DNA of 48,953 bases from DATEHG01 sp035279705 (lineage in GTDB: Bacteria > Gemmatimonadota > Gemmatimonadetes > Gemmatimonadales > GWC2-71-9), in NCBI GenBank assembly GCA_035279705.1, contig DATEHG010000088.1, forward strand, positions 1 through 48,953. Reading direction: 5' to 3'. Shown piece by piece: positions 42,510 to 48,953 of this stretch. The notes under the pieces were generated by a model, which saw only the letters and a program-made list of their open reading frames with translations, was not told where the DNA came from and did no database searches. How positions within the stretch are numbered: position 1 is the first letter of the stretch; every line of letters starts with the position of its first letter. Made by a program: the position numbers and the translations under genes.

Positions 42510-42950
42510 ATGACGGCCGAGTCCAGGCCCGCGATGGAGGCGGCGAGGCGGCTCTGGGTCCGGGCGTCCGGCGGCGGTACCGAGCCCGAGGTCGTTGCCG
42601 CGGCACTGGAACGGCTGTGCGGCGGCCTCAGCGAGGCGCTGGGGCGCTGGATCGGCTCCGAAGGCTACCACGCGTTGCTCGACCGGGCGCTGGCGCTCGC
42701 GCGCCTCGAGCATCCGGTGCTCCGGGGACTCTCGGCGCTCGGTGGAGAGGAAGGGGCGGTAATGGCCGAAGTGCGGAGCCATGGCGCCGAGGAGGTTGTG
42801 GCGGGACTCGTGGCGCTGGTCGCCACGCTGATCGGCCTGCTCGGCCGTATCATCGGCGAGGACCTGGCGGCGCATTTGGTGGAGCAGATCAGTGTACCGA
42901 GCCCGCGCGGAGCCGTGAGCAGCGAGTCCAGGGGAGGCCGTCATGGCTAG
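42510..42950 (+). CDS. Helical protein upstream of the KaiC-like gene
   Basis: The ATG at 42510 has AGGAG 5 nt upstream; longer open frame lies upstream but is non-coding in character. The 146-aa product is helical, with a Val/Leu-rich hydrophobic stretch (EEVVAGLVALVATLIGLLGRI) near residues 90-110 that may be membrane-associated or a coiled interface. It overlaps the KaiC gene by 8 nt. No family is recognised; a KaiC partner is inferred from overlap only. Confidence 0.65.
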   Translation: MTAESRPAMEAARRLWVRASGGGTEPEVVAAALERLCGGLSEALGRWIGSEGYHALLDRALALARLEHPVLRGLSALGGEEGAVMAEVRSHGAEEVVAGLVALVATLIGLLGRIIGEDLAAHLVEQISVPSPRGAVSSESRGGRHG

Positions 42951-44643
42951 GAAACCCGTCCGGAAGCGGGCCATGTCCGCTGACACTGCCCTCGAACTGC
43001 TCGATACGGGCGTGCCGGGGCTGAATGATGTCCTGGGTGGAGGGATCCCCGCCCTTTCATTCAACGTCGTCGCCGGTGGCCCCGGGTCGGGGAAGACCAC
43101 GATGGCGATGCAGGTTCTGTTCGCCAACGCCACCGCGGCCCGCCCCGGGCTGTTCATCACCCTGCTTGGCGAGACTTCCCTCAAGATGCTGCGGTATCAG
43201 CGGCTGTTCGATTTCTTCGATCCGGGCCGCGCCGGCCGCGACGTCCATTTCCTCAACCTCAGCGAGGAGGCGGTCCGCGGGGATCTGGACGGAGTGCTGA
43301 ACCGGATCACCGAGGAGGTCGACCGCATCCAGCCGGTCATCGTCGTGGTCGATTCGTTCCGGTCACTGATGCGAGCGCAGGGCTCGGAGCTGCCGGCCGG
43401 AGAACTCGAGCAGTTCGTCCAGCGCCTCGCGCTGCACCTTACTTCGTGGGAAGTGACTTCGTTCCTGGTCGGGGAATACCCGGAGCACGAGCTCCGGGAC
43501 CCCGTCTTCACGGTGGCGGACGGAATCATCTGGCTGTCTCAGGAGGTCAGCCGGAGTTCGGTGGTCCGGCGGCTGCAGGTGGTGAAGGTCCGCGGCATGG
43601 CCACGATGCCGGGGCTGCACACGATGCGATTGACCAGCGCGGGTGTCCAGGTCTTTCCGCGCACTCCGGAGCGCCCCGATGAAATCGAGCCGCGGCCGGC
43701 GGGACGGCTGTCGACCGGAATCCCCGGACTCGACGAGATGATGGGGGGTGGCATTCCGATCGGGGACTCGCTGGTCCTGGCGGGGCCCACCGGCACCGGC
43801 AAGACAACCTTCGCCATGAAATTCGTCTCGGCCGGTCTCAAGGCGGGCGAAGCCGCGGTGATTGCGATCTTCGAGGAACACCCCGAGGTCTATCTCGAGC
43901 GGGCCAAGAGCATCGAGGTGGACCTGCGCGAGGCCGTCCGCCAGGGCAAGCTGCGCATCATCTATCTGCGTCCGCTGGACCTCTCGGTGGATGAGACCCT
44001 GGAGGAGATCCGCACTGCGGTCGAGCAGGTCGGCGCCTCCCGCGTCGTGATCGATTCCATCTCCGGATTCGAGATGGCCCTGGCCCCGGCTTTCCGGGAG
44101 GACTTCCGCGAGTCGCTCTACCGGCTGATCGGCGCGCTCACCGGCCTCGGCGTGACCATGTTTTCGACGGTCGAAGTGGTGGAAGGGAATTCGGGGCTGC
44201 AGCTCACCGGCTACCAGGTGTCGTTCCTGACCGACGACATCGTGAATCAGCGTTACGTCGAGATCGAGGGCGAGCTTCGCAAGGCGCTGGTGGTGGTCAA
44301 GATGCGGGGCAGCAGCCACAGCCGGGAATTCCGGAGCTACGAGATCACCCCCACCGGCGTGCAGCTCCGGGAGTCGCTGCGGGAATACGACGCCATCATC
44401 ACCGGCATGCCGACCCGCCAGCTCAGGATTCCTCCGCCGTCCCACCCCGGCCTCATGGAGCAGGAGGTGCTGGTGCTCGAGCTGGTCATCCGCGCCGGTG
44501 GGATGTCACCCGTCGAGGTGGCCCGACAGACCGGGTTGACCCGGAGCGGGATCGATCTCATCCTCGAACGGCTGGTCCAGCTCAAATATGTGAGTCACAA
44601 GGGGACCCGCTTCCAGGCCGAGGCCAGGATTCGGACCCCGTGA
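42943..44643 (+). CDS. Double KaiC-domain ATPase with C-terminal winged helix
   Basis: Two RecA-like KaiC domains: Walker A GGPGSGKTT (45-53) with E77 and Walker B VIVVVDS (132-138); second GPTGTGKTT (281-289) with catalytic EE at 311-312 and VVIDS (368-372). The C-terminal 70 residues look like a winged-helix (VLELVIRAGGMSPVEVARQTGL, then SGIDLILERLVQLKYVS), an addition not found in cyanobacterial KaiC. No KaiA or KaiB is nearby. Such proteins are presumed signalling ATPases. It is followed, with a 4-nt overlap, by a hybrid histidine kinase. Confidence 0.88.
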   Translation: MARKPVRKRAMSADTALELLDTGVPGLNDVLGGGIPALSFNVVAGGPGSGKTTMAMQVLFANATAARPGLFITLLGETSLKMLRYQRLFDFFDPGRAGRDVHFLNLSEEAVRGDLDGVLNRITEEVDRIQPVIVVVDSFRSLMRAQGSELPAGELEQFVQRLALHLTSWEVTSFLVGEYPEHELRDPVFTVADGIIWLSQEVSRSSVVRRLQVVKVRGMATMPGLHTMRLTSAGVQVFPRTPERPDEIEPRPAGRLSTGIPGLDEMMGGGIPIGDSLVLAGPTGTGKTTFAMKFVSAGLKAGEAAVIAIFEEHPEVYLERAKSIEVDLREAVRQGKLRIIYLRPLDLSVDETLEEIRTAVEQVGASRVVIDSISGFEMALAPAFREDFRESLYRLIGALTGLGVTMFSTVEVVEGNSGLQLTGYQVSFLTDDIVNQRYVEIEGELRKALVVVKMRGSSHSREFRSYEITPTGVQLRESLREYDAIITGMPTRQLRIPPPSHPGLMEQEVLVLELVIRAGGMSPVEVARQTGLTRSGIDLILERLVQLKYVSHKGTRFQAEARIRTP

Positions 44644-46247
44644 AGGCCGGCGGGGTCACCGGCCGCAGGCGATCGCGGGCACGCACCGCACGGGACTCTC
44701 GCTACCAGCAGCTGGTCGAACTGTCGCCGGACGGCATCCTGGTCCACGACGGCGGCACCATCGTGGTGGCCAACCGGGCGGCCGTCCGGCTCGCGGGAGC
44801 TTCCAGCCGCGCCCAGCTCATCGGCCAGCCGATCAACAACTTCCTCGATCCTCCCTGGCTCAAGGCGATCCAGACCCAGCTGACCGATCTGGTCAGCCAG
44901 CCGGATTTTGCCCCACCGGTGCGGGACACACTCCACCGGCTCGACGGGACCGAGCTCCAGGTCACGGTGCGGGCGGTGGCATTCATGGACCGCGGGCGGC
45001 CTTCAGCCCACCTCATCGTGCGCGATATGACGGAGCGGCTGGCGGAGGAAGCGGCCGCCCGCGCCGTGGAAGCGCGACTCCGGGAGGCCCAGCGGATGGA
45101 ATCGGTGGGGGCGCTCGCGGGAGGGGTGGCCCACGAGGTCAACAACATGATGCAGGTGATCCTGGCATTCAGCGATCTGCTGCTCGGTAACGCCCACCTC
45201 CAGGAGGACTGCGTCCGGGACGTCCATGAAATCATCCGGGCGGCCGACCGCGCCGCCGCAGTCACCCAGCAGTTGCTCGCGTTCAGCCGCCGCGCGGTGC
45301 ACCGGCCCCGGGTGGTAGAGCTCGCCGCGGCGGTGCGGGATGCGGAACCGATGATCCGCCTGCTCCTGGGCGAAGATCGCCAGCTGGTCGTCGCGGCAAA
45401 CGCCGCACCTCATGTCTGGGTCGACCCGGGTCAGCTGCAGCAGGTCGTCATCAACCTGGCCCTCAACGCCCGTGATGCGATGCCCGCGGGTGGCTCGCTC
45501 GTCCTGACCACCGGGGAACGTGACCTGGTGGGGGCGCACACCGCCGCCGACGGCGGGGTGATTCCGCCCGGCCGCTATGCCACACTGCAGGTCCAGGACA
45601 CCGGCGCGGGGATCGAGCCCTCCATCCAGGCGCAGATCTTCGAGCCCTTCTTTACCACCAAGCCCGTGGGCCAGGGCACCGGCCTGGGTCTCGCGGCCGT
45701 CCACGGCGTCCTGACCCAGAACGGCTCCTTCATCACGGTGGCGAGCACGCCCGGCGAAGGCGCCACCTTCACGGTGCTCCTTCCGGGCCTCCCGCCCGAA
45801 CGGACGGTCGAACGCCGCGCCTCACGACGACCGCGGGACACCGTGGCCCAGGGCGGGGGCGGAACCATCCTGGTGGTCGACGATGAACCGGCGGTCCGGA
45901 CCAGCGCGGCGCGGATCCTGGAGCGCAGCGGATTTCACGTGCTCCTCGCTTGCGCGGGAGCCGATGCCCTGGAACTGATCGAACGGCAGGGACCGCCCCG
46001 CCTCGTGCTCACTGATCTGATGATGCCGAATATCGGCGGCGCGGAACTCGCCCGGCGCCTCAAGGAACGGTGGCCGGAACTCCCCGTGATCTTCATGTCC
46101 GGCTACTCTGCCGAGGAACTGCACCGCCGGGGGGTGCGCGAGGCCGACGGCGAACTCCTGCTCAAGCCGTTCACGCTGACCGAACTGGTCGCCAGTGTGT
46201 CCGCCGCGCTGGCCGGCACCGGGCGGCGGGAGCCTGGAGTCGCCTGA
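44640..46247 (+). CDS. Hybrid histidine kinase (PAS-HisKA-HATPase-REC)
   Basis: The 535-aa protein starts at a GTG overlapping the KaiC stop. Domains in order: PAS (about 20-130), HisKA with phospho-acceptor H165 in GGVAHEVNNMMQ, HATPase with N-box INLALNARDA, G1 DTGAGI and G2 GTGLGLA, and a C-terminal receiver with D459 in LVLTDLMMPN and K509 in LLLKPFT. No membrane segment is predicted, so it is a cytosolic kinase. There is no output domain beyond its own REC, so it may signal through the KaiC winged helix. Convergent with the DUF4390-like gene. Confidence 0.93.
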   Translation: MKAGGVTGRRRSRARTARDSRYQQLVELSPDGILVHDGGTIVVANRAAVRLAGASSRAQLIGQPINNFLDPPWLKAIQTQLTDLVSQPDFAPPVRDTLHRLDGTELQVTVRAVAFMDRGRPSAHLIVRDMTERLAEEAAARAVEARLREAQRMESVGALAGGVAHEVNNMMQVILAFSDLLLGNAHLQEDCVRDVHEIIRAADRAAAVTQQLLAFSRRAVHRPRVVELAAAVRDAEPMIRLLLGEDRQLVVAANAAPHVWVDPGQLQQVVINLALNARDAMPAGGSLVLTTGERDLVGAHTAADGGVIPPGRYATLQVQDTGAGIEPSIQAQIFEPFFTTKPVGQGTGLGLAAVHGVLTQNGSFITVASTPGEGATFTVLLPGLPPERTVERRASRRPRDTVAQGGGGTILVVDDEPAVRTSAARILERSGFHVLLACAGADALELIERQGPPRLVLTDLMMPNIGGAELARRLKERWPELPVIFMSGYSAEELHRRGVREADGELLLKPFTLTELVASVSAALAGTGRREPGVA

Positions 46248-46298
46248 GGCACGGCGCGCACGGCGAGCACCACCCCACCGCAGGCATAGCCGCGTCGC

Positions 46299-46961
46299 TC
46301 AGCGCGACTCGAATCGCTCCGACTGACTCGACAGGCTCAGGCTCGGCAGCCCCGCCAGCTTCAGCACCAGCCGCTTGGCGCCACGGCCCACCGCACTCCC
46401 CACATCCCCCTGTCCCTCCGCCGCCGGCGTCAGGTCCCCCTTCAGGAACCGCTCCAACTCGTCGAGATCCGAATCGGACAGCGTGGTGATTTCCAGGGTG
46501 GCCACATAGTAGAGGCGCCCGGTGATCCCGTTGGCCACGGCCACGCGGTACGCCTGGCTCAGCGCCGCCGACAGCGCGTCGGTGGTGGCGTACCGGTATT
46601 CCCGCCGCTGCCGGGCAATGAGCCGGGTCACGGTGTACTGATCGAGCAGCGGTTCGTGGCGCACCACCACGTCCCACTCCACCGCGCGTTCCAGCGCGTC
46701 GAACCATCCTTCCCGGGCCCGCCACAGTTCGATCTGGTAGTGCAGCCTCACCGGAAAACCGGAGCTCAGCATCGTGAGCCACCGGTCGTCATGGGCCAGG
46801 AAGCGGGTGCGCACCAGCGGCAGGCGGAAGCCGGCCGCGGTCGAGTCGGCGGCGAGCGTCGCCTCCAGCCGCACCCGCGTAGTGTCCTGCGCGCGGGCGC
46901 GTCCCGTCCACGCCGAGAGCAGTACCAGCATCAGCAGCAACCGCCGGGCGGCAGATGCCAC
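46299..46961 (-). CDS. Exported DUF4390-like protein
   Basis: The GTG at 46961 overlaps the stop codon (TAG) of the upstream barrel gene and gives a signal peptide (ASAARRLLLMLVLLSAWTGRARA). The 220-aa precursor has a beta-rich domain with LTMLSSGFPVRLHYQIELWR and EWDVVVRHEPLLDQYTV, then RLYYVATLEITTLSDSDLDELERFLKG, resembling DUF4390, a periplasmic domain often encoded beside NtrY/NtrC-type systems. Assignment is by eye. In this window an NtrC-type regulator lies two genes upstream. Confidence 0.7.
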   Translation of the reverse strand: MASAARRLLLMLVLLSAWTGRARAQDTTRVRLEATLAADSTAAGFRLPLVRTRFLAHDDRWLTMLSSGFPVRLHYQIELWRAREGWFDALERAVEWDVVVRHEPLLDQYTVTRLIARQRREYRYATTDALSAALSQAYRVAVANGITGRLYYVATLEITTLSDSDLDELERFLKGDLTPAAEGQGDVGSAVGRGAKRLVLKLAGLPSLSLSSQSERFESR

Positions 46962-46962
46962 T

Positions 46963-48711
46963 CTAGAACCGCCGTTCGAGCCGGAAGAAGATCTGGAAGG
47001 GCTCGGGGTCGGTGAGCGCCTTGGCCGCATAGAGCGCGAAGCCGCCGAGATCGATGCCGGCGCCGAAGTCCGCCTTCCACTCCTTGAAAACCGGCAGCTT
47101 GTCGCTGGGGATCTGGCCCGGCCCGTCGCCCGCCAGCCACGGCTTCCCGGCATTGGTAAAGAAGACGAGGTTGGCCTGGCTGATCCCGATGAAGCGGTCC
47201 GGGTCGTGGCTCCGGAATCCCAGCCGCAGATCGAGCCGGCTCCGCACCTCGGCCTGGAAGATCAGCATCCGGTCGCAGAGGGCGGCGCTGGAGGGATTGG
47301 TCGCCCCCGGCGGGGTGCAGGTGAGTGAGCGGAAGCGGTAACCCGGCAGCATGTCGAGCCCGCCGAGCGAGAGGCGCCGCTGCATGGGCAGCGGGTCGCC
47401 GCCGACCCAGCCGCCCGCCCAGAGACGGAAGTTGAGGCCTGTGCCCGGCGTGAGGCGGTTGAACCGGCGGGCATCGAGCGTCATCCGCGAGTAGTCATAG
47501 TCGGTCGCGGGGAGTCCGGGCCGCACAGTTTCCGGCAGAGAAACCGGGCTCACGTCATTGCTGTGGCCGAACTCGTACCCGAGCCGGATCCACCATCCGC
47601 TGGGGACATCGAGCTGTCTGGCGCGGTTGTCGTACTCGATCCCCAGGCCAAGCGTCGTGTAGTGCCCGTCATCGATCTGGGGGTTGGGACGCCAGCGGTC
47701 GGAGTTGTGGATCAGCGACCAGGGGTCGTTGGCCAGTACCGTGCTCTGCCGTTCGTACCGCACCGAGCCGTCGAACCGGAGCGTGCTGGTGGGTGCCACC
47801 GACAGATAGCCGCTGCCTCCCTCGGTCTCGTAGTAGTCGCGGTAGTCCCGCTGGAAGAGGAAGGAGTTCCAGCCGATTTCCTCGCGGGGCAGGGTCTGTT
47901 CCTCGATCCCGGCGATCTGGCTGTAGGCCTTGAGGCCGGCGCCCACCGTGCCGCGGCGGCCGAACCGCCAGTCGGTCCGCGCCAGCCACCCCACGTCGCG
48001 GCGCGAGCTGGTCACGTCGGAGGCGGTGCGCAGAATGGCTTCGAGTTCGAGGCGGCCCAGCACGGTGGGAGAAGCCCGCCACTCGAACCGGGGCCCGAGG
48101 ACGATGGGCAGCCCCTCGACGCGGTTGTAGGTCTTGCCCGTGGCCAGGAAGAGCGTGGTCTTGATCTTCCCGGTGTGGAAGGTTGCCTTGGCCTCGGCCA
48201 GTTCGCCGAGTGACTTGCGGTGCTCGCGGATGACGAGGGTGCCGTCGGCCTGGCGCACCACCGGCGCCGCTTCGAGGTAGGTGCGGGGAGTGCCGTACAC
48301 ATCCGCCCCTCCCATGGCGGTGAACCGGCCTCCTGCCACGAGGATTGGCCCGTTCACCTTCCCGCCCGGGAGCACGGTCAGGTCGCCATTGACCACCGTC
48401 AGCGGCCCGTCCACGACACCCGCCACCACCGTCTCGCCGCGATAGACCGCCACTTTGCCGCCGAGCGTGGTGCCGGCCGGCACGGTGACCGGTCCGTTGA
48501 GTCTGAGCGCGCTGCTGTCCGCGAACGCGGCGACGATTTCGTTCAGCACGTCGGTGGGAAGACCGGCCTGGATGGCCGAGTCGGCCGGGGCGTTGGGGTC
48601 GATGACGATGACGCTGTCCTGGGCGGACAGGGGGGCCGGCGGGCAGGCGGCCAGAAGCACACCGAGCGACAGGAGTACTGACCACCGGCGGGATCGCGTC
48701 GAAATTCTCAT
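46963..48711 (-). CDS. Outer-membrane beta-barrel with N-terminal beta-helix region
   Basis: The 582-aa precursor has a signal peptide (WSVLLSLGVLLAACPPAPLSAQ). Residues about 75-135 form repeated short beta units (VTVPAGTTLGGKVAVYRGET, VVDGPLTVVNGDLTVLPGGK, VNGPILVAGGRF) like bactofilin or other left-handed beta-helices. The rest is a long Omp85-like barrel ending in FFRLERRF, with a terminal Phe. Barrel type is BamA/TamA or D15-like with no POTRA domain seen. It overlaps the regulator gene by 4 nt (ATGA). Confidence 0.75.
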   Translation of the reverse strand: MRISTRSRRWSVLLSLGVLLAACPPAPLSAQDSVIVIDPNAPADSAIQAGLPTDVLNEIVAAFADSSALRLNGPVTVPAGTTLGGKVAVYRGETVVAGVVDGPLTVVNGDLTVLPGGKVNGPILVAGGRFTAMGGADVYGTPRTYLEAAPVVRQADGTLVIREHRKSLGELAEAKATFHTGKIKTTLFLATGKTYNRVEGLPIVLGPRFEWRASPTVLGRLELEAILRTASDVTSSRRDVGWLARTDWRFGRRGTVGAGLKAYSQIAGIEEQTLPREEIGWNSFLFQRDYRDYYETEGGSGYLSVAPTSTLRFDGSVRYERQSTVLANDPWSLIHNSDRWRPNPQIDDGHYTTLGLGIEYDNRARQLDVPSGWWIRLGYEFGHSNDVSPVSLPETVRPGLPATDYDYSRMTLDARRFNRLTPGTGLNFRLWAGGWVGGDPLPMQRRLSLGGLDMLPGYRFRSLTCTPPGATNPSSAALCDRMLIFQAEVRSRLDLRLGFRSHDPDRFIGISQANLVFFTNAGKPWLAGDGPGQIPSDKLPVFKEWKADFGAGIDLGGFALYAAKALTDPEPFQIFFRLERRF

Positions 48712-48953
48712 GAGTCCCGTCTTCCCGAGTCAGGGGCCGCGTCCCTGCTCCCCGCCCCCTGCTCCCCGCTCCCCTCACCCTGCTCCCTCGTCCCTTCCAG
48801 CCCCAGCCGCCGCATCCGGCGATAGAGGTTGGGCCGGTCCGTGCGGAGCAGCCGGGACGCTTCGGCCACATTGCCCCCGGCCTGGTGTATCGCGGTGGCG
48901 ATCAGCTCCCGCTCGTAGTCGTCCAGCGCCTGGCTCAGCGGCCGGGCCGGGAG
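48708..48953 (-). CDS. C-terminus of an NtrC-type sigma54 regulator (partial)
   Basis: The reading frame enters from the window edge and encodes at least 81 residues: ARPLSQALDDYERELIATAI, then a Fis-type helix-turn-helix (GGNVAEASRLLRTDRPNLYRRMRRL) typical of NtrC-family regulators. The tail after it is Gly/Glu/Ser-rich and encoded by an 8-unit heptamer array (48741-48796). The N-terminal receiver and AAA+ domains lie outside the window. Confidence 0.85.
   Translation of the reverse strand, partial: LPARPLSQALDDYERELIATAIHQAGGNVAEASRLLRTDRPNLYRRMRRLGLEGTREQGEGSGEQGAGSRDAAPDSGRRDS
48741..48796. repeat. Heptamer array of eight units at the NtrC-type C-terminus
   Basis: Eight 7-bp units of consensus (G/C)TCCC(T/C)(G/C) (top strand) run in the last coding third of the regulator, encoding a Gly/Glu/Ser/Gln-rich tail. 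It is the longest heptamer array in the window. Confidence 0.8.

Overview
The window reads as chromosome of a high-G+C, diderm (outer-membrane) bacterium. The gene content fits Gemmatimonadota best: a PorX-type response regulator with a PglZ domain, two Omp85-like outer-membrane barrels, a MoxR/DUF58/BatA-type operon, a KaiC/hybrid-kinase operon, a PEP-CTERM protein and many GTG/TTG starts. That assignment is inferred from gene content and was not checked by alignment. About 48 protein-coding genes fill most of the DNA. No rRNA, tRNA, CRISPR array or insertion sequence was seen.

Layout. 204-4521 (minus): yebC-ruvC-ruvA, a 59-residue zinc ribbon, ruvB and queA. 4632-5126: a small lipoprotein. 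5358-12399 (plus): a six-gene overlapping operon (MoxR ATPase, DUF58, BatA-like, DUF4175-like, DUF4159, membrane protein). 12732-13983: an A+T-richer PEP-CTERM protein coupled to a four-helix membrane protein. 13992-18080 (minus): a DnaB-C-like ATPase, an outer-membrane barrel between two REP-like elements, an M48-type protease, an exported protein and a small basic protein. 18871-19590: an unknown helical protein. 19734-22814 (minus): an accessory cassette with a membrane-anchored protein, a SIR2-like protein, a small ORF, an EVE-like/PD-(D/E)XK nuclease and an HNH protein, probably anti-phage. 22852-30808: a surface-glycan cluster (GT9, MsbA-like ABC exporter, CgeB-like, GT2 and GT4 transferases) with PorX embedded. 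30795-35775: a patatin-ferredoxin fusion, a DppC-like permease, a class V aminotransferase and a HerA/DUF853 ATPase. 35812-42008: mscL, tyrS, a class A PBP, an amidohydrolase, argR and an HNH protein. 42510-46247: a helical protein, a double KaiC with a C-terminal winged helix, and a hybrid histidine kinase. 46299-48953 (minus): a DUF4390-like protein, a beta-helix/outer-membrane-barrel fusion and the C-terminus of an NtrC-type regulator.

Three themes stand out. First, the 19.7-22.8 kb cassette combines a SIR2-like NADase candidate, a modified-base-reader-like domain fused to a NucS-like nuclease and a small membrane protein, with GTGA stop/start overlaps at two successive junctions. It is the best candidate for an undescribed defence system. 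Second, degenerate tandem repeats with a 7-bp (sometimes 8-bp) period recur throughout, in gene ends, leaders and coding linkers. They sometimes form inverted pairs able to fold into hairpins and recall cyanobacterial STRR sequences. Because 7 is not a multiple of 3, unit gain or loss inside a gene would shift the frame. Third, several genes carry a -10-like TANNNT exactly 6 nt before the ATG, suggesting leaderless transcripts.
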